The notes: generated from the letters alone by a model not told the origin. A DNA stretch of 64,000 nt from Natronocalculus amylovorans (GCF_023638035.1 NZ_JAKRVX010000001.1:434001-498000), one strand, 5' to 3'; numbered from the stretch's first letter, positions 25,732-35,215 are shown. Translations and numbers: made by a program.

Positions 25732-27492
25732 ATGAGTCAAGCAACAGAAACCGACACCGACGGAAGCGGTGTCATTCAAAGCGTCAGTGGTCCGGTCGTG
25801 ACCGCTCGCGATCTCGATGCCCGGATGAACGACGTCGTCTACGTGGGCGACGAAGGGCTAATGGGTGAAGCGATTGAGATCGAGGGCAACCTCACGACCA
25901 TTCAGGTGTATGAGGAGACCTCAGGCGTCGGCCCAGGTGAACCCGTTGTAAACACGGGCGAGCCGCTTACGGTCGACCTTGGTCCAGGGATTCTTGATGC
26001 CATCTATGATGGTGTCCAGCGTCCATTGGATGTCCTAGAGGAGAAAATGAAGAGCCCGTTCCTTGACCGTGGTGTTGACGCACCCGGGATTTCGCTCGAG
26101 AAACAGTGGGAATTCAAGCCAACTGTTTCTGAGGGCGACACGGTCGAGGCAGGCGACGTTGTGGGAATCGTTAAAGAGACGGTCAGTATCGACCATAAGG
26201 TCATGGTACCACCGAACTTCGAAGGCGGAGAGGTTGTTGCCATCGAGGCTGGTAACTTCAACGTGACCGAAACCGTTGTCGAACTGGGCAACGGCGAGGA
26301 AGTCACAATGCGTCAGGAGTGGCCCGTTCGGAAAGCCCGACCAGCCGTCGAAAAGAAAACCCCACGAACCCCGCTCGTCTCCGGACAGCGGATTCTTGAT
26401 GGGTTGTTCCCGATCGCAAAAGGCGGTACCGCAGCAATTCCTGGTCCATTCGGATCCGGAAAAACAGTCACGCAGCACCAGCTTGCAAAGTATGCGGACG
26501 CAGACATTATCGTCTATGTTGGCTGTGGTGAGCGTGGCAATGAGATGACAGAGGTTATTGAGGACTTCCCAGAGCTGGAAGATCCAAAAACCGGGAACCC
26601 ACTGATGGCCCGGACCTCGCTCATTGCAAACACCTCAAACATGCCTGTCGCGGCTCGTGAGTCCTGTATCTACACCGGAATTACGATTGCGGAGTTCTAC
26701 CGTGACATGGGATACGACGTTGCGCTGATGGCAGACTCCACCTCACGGTGGGCAGAGGCAATGCGCGAGATCTCCTCGCGTCTCGAAGAGATGCCTGGTG
26801 AGGAAGGGTACCCGGCATATCTCTCAGCACGTCTCTCGCAGTTCTACGAGCGTGCAGGCTACTTCGAGAACATTAATGGAACCGAAGGGTCCGTTTCTGC
26901 GATCGGTGCGGTCTCACCACCTGGTGGGGACTTCTCCGAGCCAGTGACACAGAACACACTTCGTATTGTGAAAACGTTCTGGGCGCTGGATGCAGACCTT
27001 GCAGAGCGGCGTCACTTCCCATCGATTAACTGGAACGAGTCGTACTCGCTCTACCGTGAGCAGCTCGACCCATGGTTCACCGAGAACGTCACTGAAGACT
27101 GGGCAGAGATCCGTCAGTGGGCGATTGACATCCTCGACGAAGAGAGCGAACTTCAAGAGATCGTTCAGCTTGTCGGGAAGGATGCACTCCCAGAGGATCA
27201 ACAGCTCACCCTTGAGGTTGCACGGTACCTTCGAGAAGGATATCTCCAGCAGAACGCGTTCCACCCAACGGATACGTTCTGTCCACCGGAGAAAACATAC
27301 CTCATCCTGACCGCAGCACGAACCTTCTACGATGAAGCGTTCAAAGCGCTCGATAACGGTGTTCCAGTCGAGGAAATTCAGGCGATCGAATCGGTCCCAC
27401 GGATTAACCGTATCGGCGTCCAAGAAGACTACAACGAGTACGTCGAAGAGCTGAAAGACGATATTACCGACGACCTTCGGGGGCTCTACTAA
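25732..27492 (+). CDS. atpA: A-type ATP synthase catalytic subunit A
   Basis: The catalytic subunit hydrolyses or makes ATP. The 586-residue protein has the N-terminal barrel, the non-homologous insert typical of A/V-type A subunits, a P-loop GPFGSGKT at about 238-245, [10 protein letters not shown] with the catalytic glutamate region, and [34 protein letters not shown]. No intein interrupts the P-loop region, a frequent insertion site in other archaea. The length matches the family. It overlaps the atpB start by one base. Confidence 0.97.
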   Translation: MSQATETDTDGSGVIQSVSGPVVTARDLDARMNDVVYVGDEGLMGEAIEIEGNLTTIQVYEETSGVGPGEPVVNTGEPLTVDLGPGILDAIYDGVQRPLDVLEEKMKSPFLDRGVDAPGISLEKQWEFKPTVSEGDTVEAGDVVGIVKETVSIDHKVMVPPNFEGGEVVAIEAGNFNVTETVVELGNGEEVTMRQEWPVRKARPAVEKKTPRTPLVSGQRILDGLFPIAKGGTAAIPGPFGSGKTVTQHQLAKYADADIIVYVGCGERGNEMTEVIEDFPELEDPKTGNPLMARTSLIANTSNMPVAARESCIYTGITIAEFYRDMGYDVALMADSTSRWAEAMREISSRLEEMPGEEGYPAYLSARLSQFYERAGYFENINGTEGSVSAIGAVSPPGGDFSEPVTQNTLRIVKTFWALDADLAERRHFPSINWNESYSLYREQLDPWFTENVTEDWAEIRQWAIDILDEESELQEIVQLVGKDALPEDQQLTLEVARYLREGYLQQNAFHPTDTFCPPEKTYLILTAARTFYDEAFKALDNGVPVEEIQAIESVPRINRIGVQEDYNEYVEELKDDITDDLRGLY

Positions 27493-28907
27493 TGAAAGAA
27501 TACCAAACGATCACAGAGATTAGCGGTCCACTCGTGTACGCCGAGGTTGACGAACCGATCGGGTACGATGAGATGGTCGAGATCGAAACAGATGACGGAC
27601 GAACGCTCCGTGGACAAGTGCTTGAGTCCTCTGATGGGCTTGTTGCAATCCAAGTTTTCGAGGGAACAACCGGTATCGATCGGAAAGCATCTGTTCGATT
27701 CCTCGGTGAGACCCTAAAACTACCTGTGACCGAGGATCTCCTCGGACGCGTGATGGATGGGTCGGGCCAACCGATCGACGATGGGCCTGAGATTGTACCC
27801 GAAGAGCGCCGAAATATTATCGGTGCTGCAATCAACCCATACTCGCGTGAGTACCCAGAGGAGTTTATCCAAACCGGAGTCTCCGCAATTGATGGGATGA
27901 ACACGCTTGTGCGTGGGCAGAAACTGCCGATTTTCTCGGCATCCGGACTGCCGCACAACGATCTTGCGCTCCAGATTGCTCGTCAGGCAACGGTGCCTGA
28001 GGACGACACAGACGATGAGGGATCGGAGTTCGCGGTTGTCTTCGGTGCAATGGGAATCACTGCAGAAGAGGCAAACGAGTTCATGGAGGACTTCGAGCGC
28101 ACAGGTGCGCTTGAACGATCGGTTGTCTTCATGAATCTTGCAGACGACCCTGCAGTCGAGCGAACAGTGACCCCGCGTCTTGCACTGACGACCGCGGAGT
28201 ACCTAGCGTTCGACAAAGACTACCACGTGCTTGTGATCCTGACGGACATGACGAACTACTGTGAGGCGCTCCGTGAGATCGGTGCGGCTCGTGAGGAGGT
28301 TCCAGGCCGTCGTGGATATCCAGGATACATGTACACAGACCTTGCACAGCTGTATGAGCGTGCAGGTCGAATTGAGGGCCGTGACGGATCGGTGACGCAG
28401 ATTCCGATTCTCACCATGCCGGGTGACGACGATACGCACCCGATTCCGGACCTAACTGGCTACATTACCGAGGGGCAGATCTACATCGATCGGAACCTCA
28501 ACAGCCAAGGTGTCCGGCCGCCGATTAACCCGCTTCCAAGCCTTTCGCGGCTGATGGACGACGGTATCGGCGAGGGCCTAACGCGTGGAGACCACGCTGA
28601 TGTCTCCGATCAGATGTATGCTGCATACGCAGAGGGTGAGGACCTTCGTGACCTTGTGAACATTGTTGGCCGTGAAGCGCTCAGCGAGCGTGACAACAAA
28701 TATCTCGACTTCGCAGAACGCTTTGAAGACGAGTTCGTTCAGCAAGGCTTCGATACCGATCGATCGATCGAAGAAACGCTTTCAATCGGCTGGGAACTGC
28801 TCAGCGATCTGCCGAAGGCAGAGCTCAACCGTATTGATGAAGAGCTGATCGAAGAGTACTACGTCGAAGACGAAACCGAAGACGCTGCGGAAGTCACCGC
28901 AGACTAA
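27492..28907 (+). CDS. atpB: A-type ATP synthase regulatory subunit B
   Basis: Subunit B alternates with A in the catalytic head and has no functional P-loop; here the corresponding segment is [19 protein letters not shown]. Other signatures are [24 protein letters not shown] and [60 protein letters not shown]. It is 471 residues long with an acidic tail. A T-rich stretch (TTTTTCTTTTAAAT, about 28916-28929) follows the stop and could terminate transcription. In most haloarchaea I recall, atpD follows closely; here the eut genes intervene. Confidence 0.97.
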   Translation: MKEYQTITEISGPLVYAEVDEPIGYDEMVEIETDDGRTLRGQVLESSDGLVAIQVFEGTTGIDRKASVRFLGETLKLPVTEDLLGRVMDGSGQPIDDGPEIVPEERRNIIGAAINPYSREYPEEFIQTGVSAIDGMNTLVRGQKLPIFSASGLPHNDLALQIARQATVPEDDTDDEGSEFAVVFGAMGITAEEANEFMEDFERTGALERSVVFMNLADDPAVERTVTPRLALTTAEYLAFDKDYHVLVILTDMTNYCEALREIGAAREEVPGRRGYPGYMYTDLAQLYERAGRIEGRDGSVTQIPILTMPGDDDTHPIPDLTGYITEGQIYIDRNLNSQGVRPPINPLPSLSRLMDDGIGEGLTRGDHADVSDQMYAAYAEGEDLRDLVNIVGREALSERDNKYLDFAERFEDEFVQQGFDTDRSIEETLSIGWELLSDLPKAELNRIDEELIEEYYVEDETEDAAEVTAD

Positions 28908-28915
28908 TCGGGATT

Positions 28916-28929
28916 TTTCTTTTAAATCG
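28916..28929 (+). terminator. Possible T-rich terminator after atpB
   Basis: TTTTTCTTTTAAAT starts 8 bases after the atpB stop. Archaeal RNA polymerase can terminate at T-rich runs. This would separate the main atp message from the eut block. Confidence 0.4.
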
Positions 28930-29000
28930 AACGCCGGAGAGTGACAATACTACAGAAATTTCTCGTCTACAACTGCAGTTGTGTAAGGAACGGTGAGCAG

Positions 29001-29006
29001 TTAAGC
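29001..29006 (+). promoter_or_regulatory. TATA-like box of eutB
   Basis: TTAAGC lies 24-29 bases before the ATG at 29030. It indicates that the eut block has its own promoter. Confidence 0.4.
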
Positions 29007-29029
29007 ACGAGACTGTGGTTTGGTATATC

Positions 29030-30391
29030 ATGTCGATTCAGACTACAGTTGGGGGTGATACATTCGAGTTCGACACCGTCAAAACGGTGTTAGCAAAGGC
29101 AAATGAACCAAAGACCGGCGATGAGTTAGCGGGGATTGCTGCAGGTTCAGATGCAGAGCGTGTCGCTGCAAAACGGACGCTAGCAGAGATGCGGCTTGAG
29201 ACACTCCGAGAAAACCCTGTCGTACCGTACGATCAGGATGAAGTTACGCGTGTGATCCAAGATGTCGTTCGAGAGCCGGTGTACGATCGGATAAAAGGTT
29301 GGACCGTTGCGGAGCTGCGTGAGTATCTGGTACGCGAAGACGTAGGCGATCGAGAGATTAGCGCGATCCGCCCGGGGCTGACAAGCGAGATGATCGCCGC
29401 AGTAGCGAAGCTCATGTCGAACATGGATCTCGTATTAGTCACGTCGAAGATGGAAGTGACTGCACGGTGTAACACCACAGTTGGAAAAGCGGGAACCTTG
29501 TCATTCCGACTTCAACCAAACGATCCATCGGATACTATTGAACGGATTATTGACTCGACTCGTGAAGGACTCTCTTATGGGGTCGGTGATGCAGTAATTG
29601 GGATCAATCCGGTTGAAGACAGTGTCGCAACAACAACCGCGATTTTAGAGGCAACACACGAATTTATTGAAGAATGGAATATCCCGACACAGAACTGCTG
29701 TCTCTCACATATTACGACACAGATGGACGCTGTTCGAGAGGGCGCACCTGCGCATATGCTCTTCCAAAGCCTCGCTGGAACTGAGGCAGGCAATGATGAG
29801 TTCGGCGTTGATGTCGAAATGTTAGACGAGGCGTATGAGCTTGGGAAAAAAGCGTGCGTCTCAACAGGGCCGAATATCATGTACTTCGAAACCGGACAAG
29901 GGTCGGAGCTATCCGGAGACGCACATCACGACGTTGACCAGGTAACGCTTGAGTCGCGATGCTATGGGCTTGCAAAGCGGTATGAACCGTTCTTGGTCAA
30001 CACAGTTGTCGGATTCATCGGACCGGAGTATCTGTATGATGGTCGCCAAGTAATCCGAGCAGGGTTAGAGGATGTGTTTATGGGACAGCTCCATGGTATC
30101 TCGATGGGAATCGATGCCTGTTACACAAATCACATTCAAGCAGACCAAAACGATATTGAGAACCTCGCAGTTCTGCTTACCGCCGCCGGAGCCAACTACT
30201 TCATTACTGTTCCGATGGGTGATGATGTGATGTTAAACTACCAGTCGAACAGCTACCATGATGCAGCAGCGTTATGGGAAATTTTTGACTGTGGACCAAC
30301 CGAGCCGTTCCGAGAGTGGCTCGAAACAATGGGCATCTGGAAAGATGGGTCACTCACACCAACTGCAGGCGACCCGACGATCTTTACATAA
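29030..30391 (+). CDS. eutB: Ethanolamine ammonia-lyase large subunit
   Basis: EutB is the catalytic subunit of the adenosylcobalamin-dependent lyase that turns ethanolamine into acetaldehyde and ammonia. The protein has about 453 residues, the usual EutB length. Typical segments: ELAGIAAGSDAERVAAKRTLAEMRLETLRENPVVPYDQDEVTRVI near the start; LMSNMDLVLVTSKMEVTARCNTTVGKAGTLSFRLQPNDPSD; GDAVIGINPVEDSV; TGPNIMYFETGQGSELSGDAHHDVDQVTLESRCYGLAKRY; and GFIGPEYLYDGRQVIRAGLEDVFMGQLHGISMGIDACYTNHIQADQND. All visible active-site regions are intact. The ATG at 29030 has a TATA-like box upstream. It is placed between atpB and atpD, which is unusual. Codon use looks like its neighbours. Confidence 0.95.
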   Translation: MSIQTTVGGDTFEFDTVKTVLAKANEPKTGDELAGIAAGSDAERVAAKRTLAEMRLETLRENPVVPYDQDEVTRVIQDVVREPVYDRIKGWTVAELREYLVREDVGDREISAIRPGLTSEMIAAVAKLMSNMDLVLVTSKMEVTARCNTTVGKAGTLSFRLQPNDPSDTIERIIDSTREGLSYGVGDAVIGINPVEDSVATTTAILEATHEFIEEWNIPTQNCCLSHITTQMDAVREGAPAHMLFQSLAGTEAGNDEFGVDVEMLDEAYELGKKACVSTGPNIMYFETGQGSELSGDAHHDVDQVTLESRCYGLAKRYEPFLVNTVVGFIGPEYLYDGRQVIRAGLEDVFMGQLHGISMGIDACYTNHIQADQNDIENLAVLLTAAGANYFITVPMGDDVMLNYQSNSYHDAAALWEIFDCGPTEPFREWLETMGIWKDGSLTPTAGDPTIFT

Positions 30392-30395
30392 ATTC

Positions 30396-31148
30396 ATGTC
30401 AACACCAAACACACCCACCGAACCGATCGACCCGGATCGTCTCAAAGAAATTATTGACCGAAATCCCTCACGGCTCGGTATCGGTCGCTCAGGGCCACGT
30501 CCGAAAACAAGCGATTTACTGACGTTCCGTGCAGATCATGGCCGCGCACGCGATGCAGTCTGGACACGGGTAAGCGACGATCTCATTGAGGAATTGGGAT
30601 TGTATCGGATTCAGACCGCTGTTGCCGATAAAGACCAGTATCTGGCACGCCCAGATCTAGGGAGATCGCTTTCAGATGAGACGATCGAATCGCTCAAAAC
30701 AGACTGCATCAACGAGCCACAGGTGCAAGTCATTGTCAGCGATGGATTGAGTTCAACAGCGGTAGAGACGAACTCCAAGGACCTACTTGCAAGTTTGAAT
30801 GATGGATTACAGCAGCGTGGAATCGAGACGGGGACCCCGATATTTGTTGAGTTCGGTCGCGTTGATGTGATGGATGCGATCGGTGAAGAGCTAGGTGCGG
30901 AGGCCTGTGTGAATCTAATCGGGGAGCGCCCAGGACTAGCAACTGCAGAGAGCCTGAGTGCATATTTTGTTTATAATCCAAAGCGAGGCACACCAACCGC
31001 AAAGAAATCCGTCATCTCAAACATCCATGCAGGTGGGTTACCACCAGTCGAGGCAGGAGCACAGGTTGCGGAGCTGCTCACAGAGATGCTTGAGAAACGC
31101 GCCAGCGGGCTCGATCTCCGCGAAGACGATCGGAGCTTCCAAAAATGA
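30396..31148 (+). CDS. eutC: Ethanolamine ammonia-lyase small subunit
   Basis: EutC completes the lyase and provides part of the cobalamin-binding surface. The protein has about 250 residues, shorter than the roughly 295 of enterobacteria, mainly because of a short N-terminal region. Signatures: RLGIGRSGPRPKTSDLLTFRADHGRARDAVWTRV, VQVIVSDGLSSTAVETN, GTPIFVEFGRVDVMDAIGEELGAEACVNLIGERPGLATAESLSAYFVYNPKRGTPTAKKSVISNIHAGGLPPVEAG. The ATG at 30396 is 4 bases past the eutB stop. An upstream frame overlapping eutB is rejected because the ATG has a proper position and homology begins after it. Confidence 0.94.
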   Translation: MSTPNTPTEPIDPDRLKEIIDRNPSRLGIGRSGPRPKTSDLLTFRADHGRARDAVWTRVSDDLIEELGLYRIQTAVADKDQYLARPDLGRSLSDETIESLKTDCINEPQVQVIVSDGLSSTAVETNSKDLLASLNDGLQQRGIETGTPIFVEFGRVDVMDAIGEELGAEACVNLIGERPGLATAESLSAYFVYNPKRGTPTAKKSVISNIHAGGLPPVEAGAQVAELLTEMLEKRASGLDLREDDRSFQK

Positions 31149-31168
31149 AACAATGAAGCAATGAAACA
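31149..31168 (+). repeat. Octamer-like repeats at the eutC-eutA junction
   Basis: From just before the eutC stop to the eutA start codon, copies of AATGAARC follow each other three times (about 31144-31167), ending in the GTG of eutA. The two ATGs inside open frames of only a few codons. The repeat could change length by slippage and alter the spacing of eutA translation. Confidence 0.45.
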
Positions 31169-32653
31169 GTGACGTTCGGAATACACACTGAGGGTCCAGA
31201 GTCGCTTTTGAGTGTTGGGATCGACGTTGGAACGACCACAACACAAGTGATTGTCAGTCGGCTCACCGTCGAAAGCGGGGTTGGTAACAATAAGCGACAG
31301 GTTACCGATCGAGAGGTGCTGTACCGAAGTCCGGTGTTTGAAACACCGCTTTGTGACCACAAAACAATTGATATTACCGGTGTTGCAGACATTGTTCAGC
31401 AGTGTTTCAATGAGGCAGAAATTACAGCCGCAGCGATTGATACCGGTGCGGTCATTGTGACTGGCGAAACCGCTCGCCGCGCAAATGCGACGACACTTGT
31501 CGAACACGTCGCAAAGGAAAGCGGTGAGTTTGTGGCTGCGGCCGCGGGCGCGTCACTCGAAGCGGTACTTGCAGGCCGCGGCTCGGGCGCAGCAGCGCAT
31601 GCAGCGGAGACGGACAGCACTGTCGTAAACGTCGATATCGGTGGTGGCACAACCAATGCAGCAGTGTTCGTCGGCGACCGTGTTGTTGAGACACGGTGTT
31701 GTAATATTGGTGGCAGGCTCATTTCTTTTGACACTGATGGTGTCGTCACCGCTATTTCACCATCGATCGAGCCACTGCTTTCGGAAATCGGATTTGAGGT
31801 ACGCATTGGAGAGACACTCACTGAGAACAACAAGCGACAGATTGCTGATCGAATGGCTGCGTATGTCGTTGATCTGCTTGTGGGACCACCATATGAGCCA
31901 ATAACGGAATCCATCGCAATCGGTGAGCTTCCAACAGCGTCCCGATCATACGACACAGTCGTGTTTAGCGGCGGTATTGGGGCACTCATGGGTGAGTACG
32001 AGACGCAAACACACGAGAAGACGGTTGCATACAATGACATTGGAGTAGAGCTGGCGGCGGCAATTGAACGCCATCGCACAGTCCACTCATGGCCGGTAAG
32101 AAGCTTCGGAGAACATCAGCACGCAACAGTGATCGGTGCAGGAACCGCAACAACACAGCTGACCGGGCGGACCCAATCAATCACAGGCCAACTGTTACCA
32201 ATCCGAGACGCGCCGGTTGTGAGTGTTGGTGCCATTGATTCGATCGGCACAAAAAAAGAGCTCACAGAAACACTCACTGCTGCCCGCGATCGAGGAGCCG
32301 ATCTATATGAGGCGATGTTGCAACCAGATGGGGAACCAGGAGCGTCAAACACGCCACCACTCGTCCTCTCGATCGACTCCATTGGCGTTCTCTCATATGA
32401 CCGGCTCAATATGATTGCAGCGTCGATCGCAGCGACATATACGGAACCCACAGAACCGATCGTGATTGCGTTAAAAGACAATTGTGGGAAAGCGCTTGGG
32501 CAAACACTGCAGCGAGTGCTGCCGGAATCGCAGCCGGTTGTAGTTATTGATGAGGTGGCTGTTTCCGACGGCGACTATATCGATATTGGAGAACCGATCG
32601 CAGATGACGATACGGTCGTCGTCGCTGTAAAGACGCTCATCTTTGGAGAGTAG
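31169..32653 (+). CDS. eutA: Ethanolamine ammonia-lyase reactivating factor EutA
   Basis: EutA is an ATP-dependent chaperone that replaces damaged cobalamin in the EutBC lyase. The 494-residue protein has an actin/Hsp70-type ATPase fold: phosphate-1 motif LLSVGIDVGTTTTQVIVSRL near residue 14, VVNVDIGGGTTNAAVFVGDRV as phosphate-2, and TVVFSGGIGALMG as the adenosine motif. It starts with GTG 20 bases after eutC. Its presence beside eutBC strongly supports a working B12 lyase, since the reactivase has no other known role. No eutL/M/N/K/S shell genes, eutD/E/G enzymes or ethanolamine permease are in the window. Confidence 0.92.
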   Translation: MTFGIHTEGPESLLSVGIDVGTTTTQVIVSRLTVESGVGNNKRQVTDREVLYRSPVFETPLCDHKTIDITGVADIVQQCFNEAEITAAAIDTGAVIVTGETARRANATTLVEHVAKESGEFVAAAAGASLEAVLAGRGSGAAAHAAETDSTVVNVDIGGGTTNAAVFVGDRVVETRCCNIGGRLISFDTDGVVTAISPSIEPLLSEIGFEVRIGETLTENNKRQIADRMAAYVVDLLVGPPYEPITESIAIGELPTASRSYDTVVFSGGIGALMGEYETQTHEKTVAYNDIGVELAAAIERHRTVHSWPVRSFGEHQHATVIGAGTATTQLTGRTQSITGQLLPIRDAPVVSVGAIDSIGTKKELTETLTAARDRGADLYEAMLQPDGEPGASNTPPLVLSIDSIGVLSYDRLNMIAASIAATYTEPTEPIVIALKDNCGKALGQTLQRVLPESQPVVVIDEVAVSDGDYIDIGEPIADDDTVVVAVKTLIFGE

Positions 32654-32682
32654 CGGGCTGTGGGCTGCCGGACGAACTGAAA

Positions 32683-32690
32683 AGCTTTAC
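32683..32690 (+). promoter_or_regulatory. TATA-like box of atpD
   Basis: AGCTTTAC lies 31-38 bases before the atpD ATG. It suggests that atpD can be transcribed separately from the genes upstream. Confidence 0.4.
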
Positions 32691-32720
32691 CCTCCTTGCC
32701 GAACAAGCGGGCGATAAGAG

Positions 32721-33416
32721 ATGGCCGAGGACGTCAAACCAACCCGAAAGAACCTAATGGCGATCGAGGACCGCATTGAGCTGTCCGAGCGAGGTCACGA
32801 CACGCTAGAACAGAAGCGTGACGGCCTCATCATGGAGTTTATGGACATCCTTGATCAGGCCCAAGACGTGCGATCGGAACTCAACAGCGACTACGAAACT
32901 GCCCAGCGCAAACTCAACATGGCGCGCGCAATGGAGGGTGACGTTGCTGTTCGAGGTGCTGCAGCTGCACTGCAGGAACACCCAGAGATCACAACTCAGT
33001 CGAAGAACATCATGGGTGTTGTCGTGCCGCAGATTGAGTCAACCAAAGTTAGGAAAAACCTCAGCGAGCGTGGCTACGGACTGCTTGGCTCCTCAGCACG
33101 GATTGATGAGGCAGCAGATGCCTACGAAGAGCTGCTTGAGACAATCATCCTCGCAGCAGAGGTTGAAACGGCAATGAAAAAGATGCTCGAGGAGATTGAG
33201 ACGACAAAACGGCGTGTAAACGCGCTTGAATTTAAATTGCTTCCAGATCTCTACGAGAACCAAGACTTCATTGAACAGAAACTCGAAGAGCAAGAGCGCG
33301 AGGAGATCTTCCGCCTGAAAAAGATCAAGGGCAAAAAGGAAGAACAAGAGCGTGAGGAACGCGAAAAAGAAGCGCAAGCACAAGCGGAACGAGAAGCCGC
33401 AGTTTCGGCCGACTGA
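32721..33416 (+). CDS. atpD: A-type ATP synthase subunit D
   Basis: Subunit D is the coiled-coil central shaft that turns inside the A3B3 head. The 231-residue protein starts [42 protein letters not shown], forms two long helices joined by a short middle region, and has the conserved return helix [33 protein letters not shown]. The acidic/basic tail ([26 protein letters not shown]) is haloarchaeal style. It is split from the rest of the synthase genes by the eutBCA block and has its own likely promoter. Confidence 0.95.
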   Translation: MAEDVKPTRKNLMAIEDRIELSERGHDTLEQKRDGLIMEFMDILDQAQDVRSELNSDYETAQRKLNMARAMEGDVAVRGAAAALQEHPEITTQSKNIMGVVVPQIESTKVRKNLSERGYGLLGSSARIDEAADAYEELLETIILAAEVETAMKKMLEEIETTKRRVNALEFKLLPDLYENQDFIEQKLEEQEREEIFRLKKIKGKKEEQEREEREKEAQAQAEREAAVSAD

Positions 33417-33483
33417 GCGTAGACACAGCACATTGACGTACCAACGAATGCAGCTTTTATTCTCGTAGTTAGTACAGACGTAT

Positions 33484-33876
33484 ATGAACTGTCCGCACTG
33501 TGACAAGCAACTGATTCAGAGGCGCGTTCCTACAGAGCTGCAGTCAGTCCTCCGGTCAGAGGCGAAGTCTGTTTTTCTCTGCGATCGATGTTTATATACT
33601 CAGCCAGGAGAGTTAAGTGAGACTACAGCACAGGCGATGTTCACTGAGATACCCTCATTTCCGGAAGGTGAACGCGGAATTGCGGTTGCGTTGTTACTTG
33701 GGAGGCTCAATCAACTGGCACTCAATCGCCAGTCAGCCGAAGCGCTGTGTGAGTACATTATTGCAGACGGTGTTGACATCTATCTGTTGATCGATCGGAT
33801 TATTGAGAACAAATCGATCGAGCCACACTACGATCTTCAGCGGCGATGGGAGCAGTTTCAATCGTGGGCTGAATAA
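33484..33876 (+). CDS. Small zinc-ribbon-like conserved haloarchaeal protein
   Basis: The 130-residue protein has two CxxC pairs in its first 40 residues (MNCPHCDKQL and FLCDRCLY), consistent with one zinc ribbon, followed by an alpha-helical domain (GIAVALLLGRLNQLALNRQSAEALCEYIIADGVDIYLLIDRII). It resembles a small haloarchaeal family often found near atpD (I believe DUF6276). No enzyme motif is visible. It may be a nucleic acid or protein adaptor; the function is unknown. It follows atpD by 67 bases on the same strand. Confidence 0.7.
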   Translation: MNCPHCDKQLIQRRVPTELQSVLRSEAKSVFLCDRCLYTQPGELSETTAQAMFTEIPSFPEGERGIAVALLLGRLNQLALNRQSAEALCEYIIADGVDIYLLIDRIIENKSIEPHYDLQRRWEQFQSWAE

Positions 33877-34101
33877 TCAGTGGTCAATGATCAACTGAGC
33901 CGGACCTGTGTGGATAGAAACTGAAGAGTTGAGATGTGGTGATCAAACAGCAGTCGGTACACGTGAAATTCATAACGGTTGTATAAAATACGTATATACG
34001 TGAGCGAGCGAGCCAGTAGATGGCATCAAAGCATGACCGGATCCACGTAACTGATTGGTGTGTCGCCACGACGCTCTTTACATAGCGCGTGGATGACATG
34101 A
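33877..34101 (+). promoter_or_regulatory. Upstream region of the exported DUF302 protein with palindrome
   Basis: This 225-base gap holds a perfect 12-base palindrome, ACGTATATACGT (33990-34001), overlapping an A/T-rich TATAAAATACG block at about 33982. A second TATA-like element, TTTACATA (about 34077-34084), is 18-25 bases before the ATG at 34102. The palindrome could be an operator for a distal promoter. No gene or structured RNA is evident. Confidence 0.45.
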
Positions 34102-35205
34102 ATGGAGCAAATAATGACAACATCTGATCCGTCAGTGACGACCGGTCGACGACGATCGTTCCTCAAAGCAGCAGGTATTCTCGGTGCGACAGTCGCATTT
34201 GGAGGAGCCGCAGGAGCACAGATAGAAGATGACGACAACGATGATGATCCAGGAGCAGGAGATGACAACGGTGATGATGACCCGACAGAGCCAAATGGAA
34301 ACGGTGTAGAGACGGACGATATTACGGGAATTGATGGACTACAGACAATCGAAGGTGACGGCGATTTTGACGATGTTCTCGAAGCGGTTGAAGATGCAGT
34401 CGAAGATAGTGATGGGTTCGACCTTCGGACAACGCTCAATTACAGCGACGAAGCAGATGACGCTGATGTAGAGATTCCATCGACAGCGATCGTCTATGCA
34501 ACGGACGAACTATTAAATGCGCAGCTGCTCGAAGAAAGCCGTGCGATCGGACTTGAACTTCCATACCGCTTCCTTGTGTGGGAGGATGATGGGTCTGCAG
34601 ATGACGATGAAGCCGACAATGGACCCGTTGATGAAGATGATGAGGAGGATGATGACCCAGTTGGTGACAACGATGAGAACGGTGAGAACGATGAGGATGA
34701 AGAAGGCGACGAAGATGATGAAGATGAACAGGAGGCAACCACATACGTTACGTGGACAACGGCTGCATACCTCTTCGATCGGTACGGCGTAGAGGTAAGC
34801 GATGACCTGACTGAAGAGATAAATGACGCTGCCGAAACGCTTGCAGGAGGAGAACCAGTCGAAGACTACGACGTTGATTTAGAAGATGACGAACCTGACG
34901 ACGATGACGATGATACGGTAGACGACGATGACGATGATCCGGTAGACGACGATGACGATGATCCGGTAGACGACGATGACGATGATCCGGTGGACGACGA
35001 TGACGATGATCCGGTGGACGACGATGACGATGATCCGGTAGACGACGATGACGAACCAGGAGATGGTCCGGGTGATGAAGATGGAAACGGTGACGGACCA
35101 GGTGACGACCCAGGCGATGGAAATGGCAACGGAAACGGCGACGGACCAGGTGACGACCCAGGCGATAGAAATGGCAACGGAAACGGCGACGGACCCGGGA
35201 ACTAA
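34102..35205 (+). CDS. Tat-exported DUF302-domain protein with acidic tandem repeats
   Basis: The protein has 367 residues. A twin-arginine signal (TTGRRRSFLKAAGILGATVAFGGAAGA) indicates export in folded form. The central region matches the DUF302 pattern: LEAVEDAVEDSDGFDLRTTLNY, IVYATDELLNAQLLEESRAIGLELPYRFLVWED and YVTWTTAAYLFDRYGV. An insert of about 50 mostly Asp/Glu residues splits the domain. The tail has six full repeats of VDDDDDDP (24 bases each, 34897-35040) and then two 48-base copies of a Gly/Asn/Asp/Pro module (35101-35196). The repeats are very similar at the DNA level, so copy number may vary. A hairpin follows the gene. The role of the domain is unknown. Confidence 0.8.
   Translation: MEQIMTTSDPSVTTGRRRSFLKAAGILGATVAFGGAAGAQIEDDDNDDDPGAGDDNGDDDPTEPNGNGVETDDITGIDGLQTIEGDGDFDDVLEAVEDAVEDSDGFDLRTTLNYSDEADDADVEIPSTAIVYATDELLNAQLLEESRAIGLELPYRFLVWEDDGSADDDEADNGPVDEDDEEDDDPVGDNDENGENDEDEEGDEDDEDEQEATTYVTWTTAAYLFDRYGVEVSDDLTEEINDAAETLAGGEPVEDYDVDLEDDEPDDDDDDTVDDDDDDPVDDDDDDPVDDDDDDPVDDDDDDPVDDDDDDPVDDDDEPGDGPGDEDGNGDGPGDDPGDGNGNGNGDGPGDDPGDRNGNGNGDGPGN
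34897..35054 (+). repeat. 24-bp tandem repeat coding for VDDDDDDP
   Basis: Six complete 24-base units and one partial unit run from 34897 to about 35054. Units differ mostly by ACG/CCG in the first copy and GTA/GTG at the end of the unit. They are in frame and stay within the exported protein. Confidence 0.85.
35101..35196 (+). repeat. 48-bp direct repeat, two copies
   Basis: Two adjacent 48-base copies code for GDDPGDGNGNGNGDGP-type modules and differ at about two positions. They lie directly after the aspartate repeats, near the C-terminus of the same protein. Confidence 0.8.
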
Positions 35206-35215
35206 AAAACGTAGT

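Noticed and set aside
25732-27492. Intein in atpA
   Set aside because: This P-loop region is a known intein site in some archaea, but the protein is of normal length and continuous.
31396-32079. 227-residue frame antisense to eutA
   Set aside because: No recognisable domain; overlaps a gene with clear ATPase motifs.
34494-34742. Serine-rich frames opposite the DUF302 gene, here and at 34866-35177
   Set aside because: They mirror the GAT/GAC aspartate runs on the other strand. No start signals.
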